NCBI RefSeq assembly: GCF_000384115.1
Contig: NZ_KB913029.1
Location: 1,770,907-1,834,906 of the forward strand
Direction of reading: 5' to 3'
DNA: 64,000 nucleotides
From: Sporichthya polymorpha DSM 43042
GTDB lineage: Bacteria; Actinomycetota; Actinomycetes; Sporichthyales; Sporichthyaceae
Position 1 is the stretch's first letter. Each line of letters opens with the position of its first letter. The notes under the pieces are model-generated. The model searched no databases and was not told the origin of the DNA. It saw only the letters and a program-made list of their open reading frames with translations. This document shows positions 17,852-31,580 of the stretch, in pieces. The position numbers and the translations under genes are program-made.

Positions 17852-18384
17852 GCACCGGCGGGCGCCGTCCCCGGGCGGCTGTGCCGAGCCTGAGGGTCGC
17901 CTTTGTCACCAACCCACAGGTGTGTACAACCCTGTGGATGCTGAAAAGTGTCTAAGAGAGTGACCGTTCGGCGTTTGTCGACCGCTCGGTGTGGATGGCC
18001 GGTGAACGATCCGGGGACGAGGCTGTGCATCGAACGTGGGGACGAATCGCACGATTCCGGCTCGAGCGCTCGAACGGTTCGTTCGTGCACGGCCCGCCCA
18101 CCGGCTGTTCACAGGGCCCGTGGACGCCGGCCCCTCGCTGACCTGGGCAGATGCGGCTGTCCACACAATCCACCGCTCCTAAGAAGAACGACTACTTCTC
18201 GATCTCCGGAGAATGGACACGACAAGCCTGGAACCGGGAGCATCTGGGGAGATCCTCGCCTGTCAGACTTGCGCGCTATGACGTACCGGCGGGCCGTCCG
18301 GTTCCAGCCTCGGGTCGCGAAGTCCGCGAGGTCTGACAACGGGGTTGTACCCGGGTTCGCCCGGACTAGTGGAGGCGGTGACCG
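17852..18384. other. Origin of replication (oriC), dnaA-dnaN spacer
   Basis: This 533-base gene-free spacer is where actinobacterial oriC lies. DnaA-box-like nonamers, none a perfect match to TTGTCCACA or its complement, are TGTGTACAA (17921-17929), TGTGGATGC (17933-17941), TGTGGATGG (17990-17998), CTGTTCACA (18105-18113) and CTGTCCACA (18157-18165). The relatively less GC-rich stretch around 18178-18202, just after the last box, is a possible unwinding site. The box number is lower than the roughly 19 known for Streptomyces. The dnaN promoter must also lie here. Confidence 0.8.
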
Positions 18385-19509
18385 GTGAAATTCCGGGTCG
18401 AACGTGACGTTCTGGCCGAGGCGGTCGCGTGGACCGCCCGGAGTCTTCCGGTCCGTCCGCCGGTGGCGGTCCTGGCCGGCCTGATGTTGTCGGCGGACGA
18501 GAACGGGCTGGCGTTGTCCGGCTTCGACTACGAGGTGTCCGCCCGGGCCGAGGTCTCGGCCGACATCTCCGCCGAGGGTCGGGCGCTCGTGTCCGGCCGG
18601 TTGCTGGCCGACATCTGCAAGAGCCTGCCCAACAAGCCGGTCGATCTCGCCGTCGAGGGCACGAAGGTCAACCTTGTCTGCGGCAGCGCGCGATTCAGCC
18701 TGCTGACGCTCCCGGTCGAGGACTACCCGACGCTGCCGGACATGCCGACCCGCTCCGGCACGGTGCCGGCCGACGTGTTCGCGCACGCGGTCGCCCAGGT
18801 CGCGGTCGCGGCCGGCCGGGACGACACGCTTCCGATCCTCACCGGCATCCGGATCGAGATCGAGGGCGACACGGTGACCCTCGCGGCCACCGACCGCTAC
18901 CGCCTGGCGATCCGCGAGTTTGCGTGGAAGCCGGAGCAGCCCGGCACCTCCGCACAGGCGCTGGTCCCGGCCAAGACGCTGGCCGACACGGCCAAGTCGA
19001 TGAACGGCGAGGTCGAACTCGCGCTCTCGGCCGGCGCCGCCGGTGAGGGTCTGGTCGGTCTGGCCAGCAGCGGTCGGCGCACCACGTCGCGCCTGCTCGA
19101 GGGGGATTTCCCCAAGTACCGGTCGCTGCTGCCGTCGGAGTCGCTCTCGTACGCGACCGTCGAGACCGCCCCGTTCCTCGAGGCCGTCCGTCGCGTGTCG
19201 CTGGTCGCCGAACGGAACACCCCGGTCCGCTTGTCGTTCGCCGCCGGCGAGCTGGTGCTCGAGGCGGGTTCGGGTGACGAGGCGTCGGCGTCCGAGGCGC
19301 TCGAGGCGCGCCTGGACGGGCCGGACATCGCGATCGCGTTCAACCCGACCTACCTGCTCGACGGTCTGGGCGCGCTCGACACCTCCCACGCCCGGCTCGC
19401 GTTCACCACCTCGACCAAGCCGGCCGTCATCACCGGCTCCACCGGCGACGGAGGCGCGGAGAGCAGCGAGTACCGTCACCTGCTCATGCCGGTCCGTCTC
19501 TCCGGGTAA
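18385..19509 (+). CDS. dnaN: DNA polymerase III beta sliding clamp
   Basis: The 374-residue clamp forms a ring dimer that tethers polymerase III. It starts with GTG (VKFRVERDVLAEAVAWTARSL) and contains the three repeated clamp domains. Recognisable segments are GRLLADICKSLP, TLPILTGIRIEIEG, ATDRYRLAIREF and the C-terminal YRHLLMPVRL, whose last residues form the partner-binding pocket. It follows oriC and precedes gnd by 65 bases, the standard actinobacterial order. Confidence 0.97.
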   Translation: MKFRVERDVLAEAVAWTARSLPVRPPVAVLAGLMLSADENGLALSGFDYEVSARAEVSADISAEGRALVSGRLLADICKSLPNKPVDLAVEGTKVNLVCGSARFSLLTLPVEDYPTLPDMPTRSGTVPADVFAHAVAQVAVAAGRDDTLPILTGIRIEIEGDTVTLAATDRYRLAIREFAWKPEQPGTSAQALVPAKTLADTAKSMNGEVELALSAGAAGEGLVGLASSGRRTTSRLLEGDFPKYRSLLPSESLSYATVETAPFLEAVRRVSLVAERNTPVRLSFAAGELVLEAGSGDEASASEALEARLDGPDIAIAFNPTYLLDGLGALDTSHARLAFTTSTKPAVITGSTGDGGAESSEYRHLLMPVRLSG

Positions 19510-19574
19510 TTGCACGAGCGGACCGGGAGCCCCTCGGGGGCAGTGCGTACGGACGACGGACGGGACACAGGTAC

Positions 19575-20510
19575 ATGCAGATCGGGATGGTCGGGCTGGG
19601 CCGCATGGGCGGCAACATGTCCGAGCGGCTTCGCGCCGCCGGGCACGAGGTCGTGGGATTCGATCACGACGCGACCAAGTCCGACGTCGGGGACCTGAAG
19701 GCGCTGGTCGACGCGCTGGCCGCGCCCCGCGCGGTGTGGGTGATGGTCCCGCACGGCAGCCCGACGACCGCCACCGTCCACACGCTCGCCGAGCTGCTCT
19801 CCCCCGGCGACGTCGTGATCGACGGCGGCAACTCCCGCTGGACCGACGACCTCGAGCACGCGAACCACCTCGGCGACCGCGGCATCGGGTTCGTCGACGT
19901 GGGTGTCTCCGGCGGTGTGTGGGGCCGGACCAACGGCTACGCGCTGATGGTCGGCGGCGCCGACCCGGACGTCGAGCGGCTGATGCCGATCTTCGCCGCG
20001 CTCAAGCCCGAGGGCGAGTTCGGATTCGTCCACGCCGGCGGGGTCGGCGCGGGTCACTTCACGAAGATGGTCCACAACGGCATCGAGTACGGCCTGATGC
20101 AGGCCTACGCCGAGGGCTACGAGCTGCTCGCCGCGTCCGACGTCGTCACCGACGTCCCCGCGGTGATCAAGTCCTGGCGCAAGGGCACGGTCATCCAGTC
20201 CTGGCTGCTCGACCTGCTCGACCGGGCGCTCGAGGCGGACGACGACCTCTCCGAGCTGCGCGGCTACGCGCAGGACTCCGGCGAGGGCCGCTGGACCGTC
20301 GAGGCCGCGATCGACCACGCCGTCCCGCTGCCCGTGATCACCGCCGCGCTGTTCGCGCGGTTCGGGTCGCGGCAGGACGACTCCCCCGCGATGAAGGTGA
20401 TCGCCGCGCTGCGCAACCAGTTCGGCGGCCACGCGGTCACCTCGGCCGCCGGCTCGGTCGAGAAGGGCGCCGACGCGCCCGGCGCGGACGTCACTCCGCC
20501 GGTCGGCTGA
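19575..20510 (+). CDS. gnd: 6-phosphogluconate dehydrogenase, decarboxylating (short form)
   Basis: It oxidises 6-phosphogluconate to ribulose 5-phosphate and CO2, feeding the pentose phosphate pathway. The Rossmann motif GLGRMGGNM is at residues 7-15, and substrate and catalytic residues are visible in [10 protein letters not shown] and [14 protein letters not shown] (Lys, His, Asn, Glu). At 311 residues it is the short, often NAD-preferring class rather than the ~480-residue NADP enzyme. The C-terminus has an extra low-complexity tail. The gene lies between dnaN and recF, as in Streptomyces and relatives; there is no obvious functional link with replication. Confidence 0.95.
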   Translation: MQIGMVGLGRMGGNMSERLRAAGHEVVGFDHDATKSDVGDLKALVDALAAPRAVWVMVPHGSPTTATVHTLAELLSPGDVVIDGGNSRWTDDLEHANHLGDRGIGFVDVGVSGGVWGRTNGYALMVGGADPDVERLMPIFAALKPEGEFGFVHAGGVGAGHFTKMVHNGIEYGLMQAYAEGYELLAASDVVTDVPAVIKSWRKGTVIQSWLLDLLDRALEADDDLSELRGYAQDSGEGRWTVEAAIDHAVPLPVITAALFARFGSRQDDSPAMKVIAALRNQFGGHAVTSAAGSVEKGADAPGADVTPPVG

Positions 20511-20598
20511 ACGAATCGCCACGACGGCCGCCGGAATCGGACGTCCGACACTCCGCACCGGTCTCGCCCGGCCGGGCGCCGGGACGGACAATGAGGGT

Positions 20599-21735
20599 GT
20601 GTACCTCGATTCGCTGGCGTTGACGGACTTCCGGTCCTACGCCGCCGCGGAGATCGAGTTGGTGCCCGGCGCCTGCGCGTTCATCGGGTTCAACGGCCAG
20701 GGAAAGACAAATCTGGTCGAGGCGATCGGCTATCTCGCCACCCTCGGCAGCCACCGCGCCGCCGGCGACGCGCCGCTGGTGCGCCTCGGTGCGGAGCGCG
20801 CCATCGTGCGGGCGGGGATCGTCCGGGACGACCGCCGTGCGCTGGTCGAACTGGAGATTCGCCCGGGCAGGACGAACCGGGCCCGGATCAACCGCGCGGA
20901 CGTGCCGCGCCCCCGTGAGGTGCTCGGCCTGCTGCGCACCGTGTTGTTCGCCCCCGAGGACCTGGCGATCGTCAAGGGCGACCCCTCCGAACGGCGTCGG
21001 TTCCTCGACGAACTGCTCACCGTGCAGTCCCCGCGCATGGCCGGCGTCCGGGCGGACTACGACCGGGTCCTCAAGCAGCGGAACGCGCTGCTCAAGACCG
21101 CCGGCGCGACCGTGCGCTCGGGCAAGGGCGACCTGCGGACGCTCGAGGTGTGGGACTCGCACCTCGCGACCGCCGGCGCCGACCTGCTCGCCGCCCGCTT
21201 GCGGCTGGTCGCGGCGCTCGAGCCGCTGGTCGCGAAGGCCTACGACGAGGTCAGCTCGGGCGGGGGGCCCGCGACCATGAGTTACAAGAGTTCGCTCGGC
21301 CCGGAGATCGAGCTCGGCGCCGACCGGGATCTGCTCTCCGCCCAGCTGCTCGAGGCGATCTCCGCGGCGCGGTCGCAGGAGCTCGACCGGGGGATCTCGC
21401 TGGTCGGACCGCACCGCGACGACCTCGTGCTCAACCTCGGCCCGCTCCCCGCGCGCGGCTACGCGAGCCACGGGGAGTCGTGGTCGTACGCGCTCGCGCT
21501 GCGCCTGGCGTCCTACGAACTGCTGCGCGAGACCGGGGCGTCCGGGATGGACCCGGTTCTGATCCTCGATGACGTGTTCGCCGAGCTCGACGCGCAGCGG
21601 CGCGCGCGCCTCGCCGAGCTCGTCGGCCGTGCGGAGCAGGTGCTGATCACCGCCGCGGTGCCCGGCGACGTCCCCGAGGAGCTCTCCGGCGCCCGGTACG
21701 ACGTGATGGCCGGCGAGGTGCGCCGTGTCTGCTGA
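20599..21735 (+). CDS. recF: DNA replication and repair protein RecF
   Basis: RecF is an SMC-like ATPase that helps load RecA at gaps with RecO and RecR. The 378-residue protein starts with GTG. It has Walker [15 protein letters not shown] (about residue 31), the actinobacterial signature motif [17 protein letters not shown], and Walker [14 protein letters not shown]. It overlaps the following DciA-type gene by 11 bases. The order dnaN-gnd-recF-DciA-gyrB-gyrA is a replication and repair block conserved in the phylum. Confidence 0.97.
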   Translation: MYLDSLALTDFRSYAAAEIELVPGACAFIGFNGQGKTNLVEAIGYLATLGSHRAAGDAPLVRLGAERAIVRAGIVRDDRRALVELEIRPGRTNRARINRADVPRPREVLGLLRTVLFAPEDLAIVKGDPSERRRFLDELLTVQSPRMAGVRADYDRVLKQRNALLKTAGATVRSGKGDLRTLEVWDSHLATAGADLLAARLRLVAALEPLVAKAYDEVSSGGGPATMSYKSSLGPEIELGADRDLLSAQLLEAISAARSQELDRGISLVGPHRDDLVLNLGPLPARGYASHGESWSYALALRLASYELLRETGASGMDPVLILDDVFAELDAQRRARLAELVGRAEQVLITAAVPGDVPEELSGARYDVMAGEVRRVC

Positions 21736-22279
21736 CGTGCCGGTCTCCCCCGAATCCCCGGACCCGCCGGCCGGGCTCCCTCCCGGCGCCCGCGCCGGGA
21801 CGTCGGGCATCGACCTGGCCCGGGCCGCGCTCGCGGAGGCGCGCGCCGCCGCGCGGGAGCGGGCGCGCACCCCGGGTGCGCGCAGCGCACCCCGCCGGGC
21901 CGAGCGCCGGACGGGTGGGTCGCGCGATCCCCAGCTGATCTCCGACGCGCTCGCCGGCCTGATCGCCGAACGCGGCTGGGAGGTCCCCGCCGCGATGGGC
22001 AACGCGATGGATCGCTGGGCCGAGATCGTGGGCTCGGACATCGCGGCCCACGCCGAACCGGTCTCCTACGAGGATTCCGTGCTGATCGTCCGGGCGTCGT
22101 CCACAGCCTGGGCGACCCAGTTGCGCCTGCTCGCGCCCGACATCGTGCGGCGCCTGAACACGGAGCTCGGGCACGGCTCCGTGCTGCGGATCGACGTCAA
22201 GGGTCCCACCGGTCCCAGCTGGCGCAAGGGCCGCTTGCGGGTCCAGGACGGGCGCGGTCCACGGGACACCTACGGCTGA
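21725..22279 (+). CDS. DciA family protein (DUF721), probable replicative helicase loader factor
   Basis: The 184-residue protein has an alanine/arginine-rich N-terminal half and a C-terminal DUF721 core (about 85-160: [51 protein letters not shown]). DUF721 proteins are DciA homologues, which act on the replicative helicase DnaB in bacteria lacking DnaC/DnaI. Actinobacterial members lie between recF and gyrB exactly as here. The GTG start overlaps recF by 11 bases, so it is translationally coupled. Direct helicase loading in this organism is inferred from the family. Confidence 0.88.
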   Translation: MSADVPVSPESPDPPAGLPPGARAGTSGIDLARAALAEARAAARERARTPGARSAPRRAERRTGGSRDPQLISDALAGLIAERGWEVPAAMGNAMDRWAEIVGSDIAAHAEPVSYEDSVLIVRASSTAWATQLRLLAPDIVRRLNTELGHGSVLRIDVKGPTGPSWRKGRLRVQDGRGPRDTYG

Positions 22280-22293
22280 GCCGAACCGGGAAC

Positions 22294-22317
22294 CCCCAGG
22301 TTTTTCCACACCTGGGG
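22294..22317 (+). terminator. Hairpin after the DciA gene, with an embedded DnaA-box-like loop
   Basis: Perfect 8-bp arms CCCCAGGT (22294-22301) and ACCTGGGG (22310-22317) lie 15 bases after the stop codon. The loop reads TTTTCCAC and overlaps TTTTCCACA (22302-22310), one base from a DnaA box. It is a likely terminator in the 262-base recF block-gyrB gap, which also contains the gyrB promoter. A C-rich/G-rich repeat around 22375-22391 is a second, weaker hairpin. Confidence 0.55.
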
Positions 22318-22364
22318 ACAACTTCCTGGGTATAGACCGTACGTTTTCGCACCGCCCGTCCTGA

Positions 22365-27207
<4,843 letters not shown>

Positions 27208-27210
27208 GCC

Positions 27211-28086
27211 ATGAGCTCGAAGGAAGGCCGCGGGGGTCTGTCCCGCTTCGGCATCGGACGGGGTGGGTCCGACGCCGACAAGAACGGCGGGGACGACGGC
27301 GCTTCCGAGTCCAAGTCCGAGTCCAAGAAGTCGAAGGTCGAGGCGAAGGCCGCGACGGTGACTGCCGACAAGCGCAAGACCGAGCCCGAGATCGTGGCCG
27401 CTCCGGCCGTCACCGACGGTGAGGTCCTGACGCCGGCGGAGCCGGTCAGCGTCCCGGCCTCGGCGAACGGCAGCGCGAGCGCGCCGGTCAACGCCTCGGC
27501 GTCCGCCAATGGCGGTTCGTCCGGTTCGTCCGCGCCGGCGAAGACCGCGTCCGCCGTGGTGGACGCGCCCCCGGCGAAGCCGGTCAAGAAGGTCCCGCTC
27601 GCCCCCTCCCGCGCCGGCTCTGCGCGCGAGAAGGCGGAGCCGCTGAAGTCTGATGCCCCGATCCCCCGCTCGCGGCTCGGCCGGACCAAGAGCAGCGACG
27701 CGCTCCGCGCCCCGCGCGTGCGCCGCGCTCGCCTGAAGATCGCCAACATCGACCCGTGGTCGGTGATGAAGGTCTCGTTCCTGTTCTCGGTCGCGCTCGG
27801 CGTGATCCTGCTTGTCGCGGTCGCCCTGCTCTGGCTGCTGCTGGACTTCATGGGCTTCTTCTCGACCGTCGCGAGCACCGTCGACGACATCAGCGGCGAG
27901 GAGGGCTCGTCCGGCTTCGACGTCGTCGCGTTCTTCTCCCTGCCCCGCGTGCTGGGCATGGCCACGATCGTGGCGCTGGTCGACATCGTCATGATCACGG
28001 CCCTCACCACGCTGGCCGCGTACCTGTACAACATCTCCACCGACCTTGTCGGCGGCGTCGAGGTCACCCTCGCCGAAGAGGAGTAG
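27211..28086 (+). CDS. DUF3566 transmembrane protein
   Basis: The 291-residue protein has a long basic, Ala/Pro-rich disordered N-terminal half (about 1-180) and a C-terminal DUF3566 domain with two membrane helices (VSFLFSVALGVILLVAVALL and MATIVALVDIVMITALTTL). It follows gyrA by 3 bases and precedes tRNA-Ile, a fixed position across actinobacteria. The mycobacterial homologue of this locus, CwsA-like in place, has been linked to cell-wall growth and division. Such a role is only suggested for this protein. Confidence 0.85.
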   Translation: MSSKEGRGGLSRFGIGRGGSDADKNGGDDGASESKSESKKSKVEAKAATVTADKRKTEPEIVAAPAVTDGEVLTPAEPVSVPASANGSASAPVNASASANGGSSGSSAPAKTASAVVDAPPAKPVKKVPLAPSRAGSAREKAEPLKSDAPIPRSRLGRTKSSDALRAPRVRRARLKIANIDPWSVMKVSFLFSVALGVILLVAVALLWLLLDFMGFFSTVASTVDDISGEEGSSGFDVVAFFSLPRVLGMATIVALVDIVMITALTTLAAYLYNISTDLVGGVEVTLAEEE

Positions 28087-28098
28087 TCAGACCTGTCT

Positions 28099-28135
28099 CG
28101 AAGGCCTCACCCGATCCGATTGGGTGGGGCCTTCG
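28099..28135 (+). terminator. Hairpin terminator of the gyrBA-DUF3566 unit
   Basis: Fourteen-base arms CGAAGGCCTCACCC (28099-28112) and GGGTGGGGCCTTCG (28122-28135) pair throughout with one wobble, around a 9-base loop. It lies 13 bases after the DUF3566 stop and ahead of tRNA-Ile. Confidence 0.8.
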
Positions 28136-28162
28136 ACGTTGGGGTATCTTTCTCCGGTCTCC

Positions 28163-28237
28163 GGGCCTATAGCTCAGCTTGGTTAGAGCGCTTCCCTGAT
28201 AAGGAAGAGGTCGATGGTTCAAGTCCATCTAGGCCCA
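28163..28237 (+). tRNA. tRNA-Ile (GAT anticodon)
   Basis: A 75-nt tRNA with acceptor arms GGGCCTA/TAGGCCC, anticodon stem CTTCC/GGAAG around loop CTGATAA (anticodon GAT), and T-loop GGTTCAAGTCC. CCA is not encoded. The last nine bases are part of a 15-bp direct repeat found again at 32725-32739. Confidence 0.97.
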
Positions 28238-28363
28238 CCCCTGACCTGCGGTTCCGTCCCTGGAACGAGCACAGCGCCTACGAGGACGCGGCACGCGATC
28301 GACGAGACTCGGCCGAAGAGGGCATCACCCTTGGAACTTCACCGTTCTGGGCGAGGCGGCGGC

Positions 28364-29623
28364 TCAGCGACGGGCCTCCGCGCGGTCTGCGGAAACGAGC
28401 AGCACCGCGGTCAGCAGCGCGCAGGCGGCGACTGCGGCGAAGGTGGGCCCGTAGCCGGCTGACGAAATGAGGGCACCGGCCGACACCGGAGCTACGACTC
28501 GGCCCGCGTTGAGCACGAGGGTTTGGAGTCCGGACACCGAGGCGAAGATCGGCCGGGCGACGTAAGTGCCGAGCAGGGCCGGCCGGGCGATGGACATGAC
28601 GCCGAAACCGGCTCCGAAGAGCAGCACGAACGCGGCTGCGTTGAGCGGGTGGGGGAAGGCGAACAGGGCGGCGACGCCGAGTGCTTGGCCGCCCACCATG
28701 GCGGCGGCGGTGCGGCCCATCCCGAAACGTTGGGCGAAGCGGCTGAACATGACCCGTCCGGCGACCTGGAGAGCGCCGAGCATGCCTGCGGCTGTGGCGG
28801 CGGCCCCGGCGCTGAAGCCGTCGTCGCGCAGGTAGGAGACGAGGTGGACCGCGACGACGGTGATCGCGACGGTTTCCAGGAACACCGCCGCGGTCAGCAG
28901 CCGGACCGCGGCATCACGCCAGGCTGTGCGGGCGTCGGAGGGTCGGCTGATGGCGGCGGCGACAGCGGCCGCATCGAGGGAGCGCGCCTGTTCGAGCGAC
29001 GTGCCGTCCACGCGCAGGCTGAGGTCGGCGGGAGCGCGGCGGAGCACGACGTAGTGCGGGATCGCGCAGCTTCCGACGAGCAGGCCCAGGGTGAAGACGG
29101 CATCGCGCCAGCCGAAGGCAGCGACCAGCGTTTGCGACAGCGGCAGGAACACGGTGGAGGAGAACCCGGCGACGACGGTGAGGGTGAGGAGGGCGGTGTG
29201 CCGGTCGCGCTCAAACCAGGTGTTGATAACCGCGAACGCCGGTTCGTACAGGACCGCGGCCCCGGCCAGGCCCATCCCGACGAACGCGAGATACATCTGC
29301 GGAAGGTTGGTCGCTCGCGACCACGCCAACACCGAGACTCCGGCCAGCAGACTCCCCGCGGTCATCAGTCCACGGGCGCCGTGACGGTCGAGCCACCACC
29401 CTGCCGGGACGGCGGCGAGGCCGGTGATGGCCAGACTCAGTGTGAGTGCACCGGAGAGCTGCGCGGTGCCGGCGCCGAAGTCCTCGCGCATCGGCGCCAG
29501 CATCACCGCGAAGGAGTAGAACAAGGCGCCGTAACTGATGGTCTCGGTGACGGCCAGGGCCCAGACCATGCGCCAGCCGGGATAGTCGCGCCGCCGCGGG
29601 CGCGTCGTCCGGGACGAGCTCAT
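28364..29623 (-). CDS. MFS transporter, candidate arsenical exporter
   Basis: This 419-residue protein has about twelve hydrophobic helices and major-facilitator features, including DRHGARGLM in the first cytosolic loop. It resembles OxlT/CynX-type MFS permeases. The ATG at 29623 overlaps the stop of the flavoprotein gene (ATGA), so the two are translationally coupled. It sits in an operon divergent from an arsR gene with a shared operator. Export of an arsenic species, or of an oxidised product of the flavoprotein, is inferred only from context. It is not ArsB or Acr3, the usual arsenite pumps, neither of which is seen in the island. Confidence 0.75.
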   Translation of the reverse strand: MSSSRTTRPRRRDYPGWRMVWALAVTETISYGALFYSFAVMLAPMREDFGAGTAQLSGALTLSLAITGLAAVPAGWWLDRHGARGLMTAGSLLAGVSVLAWSRATNLPQMYLAFVGMGLAGAAVLYEPAFAVINTWFERDRHTALLTLTVVAGFSSTVFLPLSQTLVAAFGWRDAVFTLGLLVGSCAIPHYVVLRRAPADLSLRVDGTSLEQARSLDAAAVAAAISRPSDARTAWRDAAVRLLTAAVFLETVAITVVAVHLVSYLRDDGFSAGAAATAAGMLGALQVAGRVMFSRFAQRFGMGRTAAAMVGGQALGVAALFAFPHPLNAAAFVLLFGAGFGVMSIARPALLGTYVARPIFASVSGLQTLVLNAGRVVAPVSAGALISSAGYGPTFAAVAACALLTAVLLVSADRAEARR

Positions 29624-31104
29624 CCGGTGCAGCATCCCCCACGCGTCGGCGCCGCTGCCTCGCGGACGAGTTCGGCGACCTGACCGCCACCGGCGACGCC
29701 GGTCGAGAACCCTTGCGCGGCGAGGCCGGTCGAGAACCCTTGCGCGGCGAGGCCGACCGGTCGGGCGCGGTGAGCGCCGGGGGGCACGGTGAGCTCGTCC
29801 AGGGCCGGGGTGCTGCCGCAGCAGCCGTCCCCGGTGCCCGCGGTGTCCTCGCCGCGGTCGTTGACCGAGCAGACCCCGGTCTCGGGCAGCTCGAGATGCA
29901 CGGCATCGGCGGCCTCGAGGTCCCCGGCAATCGCGGCGACGACACTGCGGACCTGCTCGTTCCCGGTCGTGATCAGGAAGGTGGGTGCACGTCCGTAGGA
30001 CTTCATGCCGACGACGTAGAAGCCGGGCTCGGGGTGAGCCAGGTCGCGGTGCCCATGCGGGGGCACCGTGCCGCAGGAGTGATAGGCCGGGTCGATCAGC
30101 GGGGCGAGCGCGCGCGGTGCTTCCAGGCCGGGGTGCAGGTCGAGCTGGAGTTCGCGGAGCAGGTCGAGGTCGGGCCGGAAACCGGTCGCCGCGGCGACGT
30201 TGTGCACGCCCTCGATGCGTTGGCCGTCGGTGCTGACGACGCTGACGCACTCCTCGCCCACCTCGACCCGTCCGGCCGTGAACCCGGTCACGAGTTCTAC
30301 TGCGCCGGACTCGACGAGCGCGCGCAGGTCGGTGCCGAGCTGACCGCGGGCGCTGAGCTGGTCGGCCTCGCCACCGCCGTAAGCCTTTCCTGGGGCGGGT
30401 CGGCGGATCGCCCAGACGATGCTGGTGCCGGGCTCGTCCTGCGCGAGGCGCGCGAGGTTGAGCAGCGTGTTGGCGGCGGAGTGGCCCGCGCCGACGACCA
30501 GGGTCCGGCGCCCGGCGAACCGAGACCGCTGCCAGCCGAGGACGTCGGGCAGCGGCCCGACCAGATGTGCCGCGGCGTCTTCCTCACCGTGCGCGGGCAG
30601 TCCCGCGCCCAGCGGGTTCGGCTGGCCCCACGTCCCGGACGCGTCGAGAACGGCGCGCGCCCGGACATCGATCGTGGATCCGTCGTCGCGCCGGACGCGC
30701 AGGACGAACGGCCGGTCGGCCCGGCCAATCGCTTTGGCCTTGTCCAGACCGTCACGGCTGATCGCCACGACGCGATGCCCCGTCTGCACGTGCGGCGCGA
30801 GCGCGGCGGCGAGCGGTTCGAGGTAGTGCGCAACCAGCTCCCCGCCGGTGGGCGGGATGTTTGTGGCCGGTATCGCCCACCCGGCCGCGGTCAGGATCTC
30901 GGCAGCCGCGGCATCGACGATCCACCGCCACGGCGTGAAAGTGCGGATGTGAGCCCACGACCGGACCGCGGCCCCGACCGAAGGCCCGCTTTCAAGGACG
31001 ACGTAGGGCAGCCTTCGGCGGGCGAGGTGCGCGGCCGCGGCCAGGCCCACCGGCCCAGCACCGATCACGGCGACGGGAACGCCGGCGTTGCTCGCTGTAG
31101 TCAC
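29620..31104 (-). CDS. FAD/NAD(P)-dependent flavoprotein (ArsO-like monooxygenase/oxidoreductase)
   Basis: The 494-residue protein starts with GTG at 31104. It has an N-terminal FAD-binding motif VIGAGPVGLAAAAHLARR, a second dinucleotide motif VVGAGHSAANTLL near residue 205, and a C-terminal ATGFRP-type segment, as in flavin monooxygenases. Similar flavoproteins (ArsO) occur in ars operons, where they may oxidise organoarsenicals or arsenite. It shares a divergent operator region with arsR and is coupled to the MFS gene. Its C-terminus carries a perfect 27-bp tandem duplication (29701-29754, encoding GLAAQGFST twice), a possible recent slippage event that keeps the frame. Substrate unknown. 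Confidence 0.75.
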   Translation of the reverse strand: MTTASNAGVPVAVIGAGPVGLAAAAHLARRRLPYVVLESGPSVGAAVRSWAHIRTFTPWRWIVDAAAAEILTAAGWAIPATNIPPTGGELVAHYLEPLAAALAPHVQTGHRVVAISRDGLDKAKAIGRADRPFVLRVRRDDGSTIDVRARAVLDASGTWGQPNPLGAGLPAHGEEDAAAHLVGPLPDVLGWQRSRFAGRRTLVVGAGHSAANTLLNLARLAQDEPGTSIVWAIRRPAPGKAYGGGEADQLSARGQLGTDLRALVESGAVELVTGFTAGRVEVGEECVSVVSTDGQRIEGVHNVAAATGFRPDLDLLRELQLDLHPGLEAPRALAPLIDPAYHSCGTVPPHGHRDLAHPEPGFYVVGMKSYGRAPTFLITTGNEQVRSVVAAIAGDLEAADAVHLELPETGVCSVNDRGEDTAGTGDGCCGSTPALDELTVPPGAHRARPVGLAAQGFSTGLAAQGFSTGVAGGGQVAELVREAAAPTRGGCCTG

Positions 31105-31125
31105 TGGAAACCCCCTAGGACCATT

Positions 31126-31192
31126 CTTCGACGAATATCGAAGGACCGCCAGCGTGGCGCCGAAGCTAGACGTTCGTCAAGTAGTTACTTGA
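31126..31192. promoter_or_regulatory. Divergent ars operator region with two palindromes
   Basis: The 118-base gap between the flavoprotein and arsR starts contains CTTCGA-N6-TCGAAG (31126-31143) and the perfect palindrome TCAAGTA-GT-TACTTGA (31177-31192). A further ATTCATCGAAGAT follows at about 31194. They are AT-richer than the surroundings and are well placed for ArsR to repress both directions. Confidence 0.7.
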
Positions 31193-31222
31193 TATTCATC
31201 GAAGATCGCGTACCCTGGCTTC

Positions 31223-31579
31223 GTGCCCAAGGCTCTGCCCGTCCTCGACACCACCGCAGCTGTGTGCTGCGCGCCGCTGGCCGCGGGCGTCGTCGATGCC
31301 GACGCGGCGCTGGAAATCGCCCTGCGGATGAAGGCGCTCGCGGACCCGGTGCGCGTGCAGTTGATGAGTCTGCTGATCGCCGAGCGGGAAACCGGGGTCT
31401 GCACCTGCGACCTCGCGCCGGCCGTCGGGGTCTCCGAGGCGACGGTCAGCCACCACCTCAAGCAACTGCGCGACGCGGGATTGATCGAGGGGACGAAGAA
31501 GGGCACGAACACCTGGTACCGACCGCGGCTGGACAACCTTGGCGCGCTCTGCCGGATCATCGACCCGAACTGCTGCTGA
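31223..31579 (+). CDS. arsR: ArsR/SmtB family metalloid-responsive repressor
   Basis: This 118-residue winged-helix repressor starts with GTG at 31223. The recognition region reads VSEATVSHHLKQLRDAGLIE. Cysteines are placed for As(III) sensing: Cys15-Cys16 near the N-terminus, Cys60 and Cys62 in VCTCDL, and a terminal Cys-Cys. The adjacent pair at exactly 15/16 matches the arsenite site described for Corynebacterium glutamicum ArsR (Cys15, Cys16, Cys55) rather than the CxC site of E. coli ArsR. It should release the divergent operator when it binds arsenite or antimonite. It is followed directly by aquaporin and ArsC genes. Confidence 0.9.
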   Translation: MPKALPVLDTTAAVCCAPLAAGVVDADAALEIALRMKALADPVRVQLMSLLIAERETGVCTCDLAPAVGVSEATVSHHLKQLRDAGLIEGTKKGTNTWYRPRLDNLGALCRIIDPNCC

Positions 31580-31580
31580 G

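Noticed and set aside
29624-30250. N-terminal extension of the MFS transporter
   Set aside because: It runs antiparallel in register with the coupled flavoprotein gene in another frame. The ATGA overlap at 29620-29623 marks the real start.
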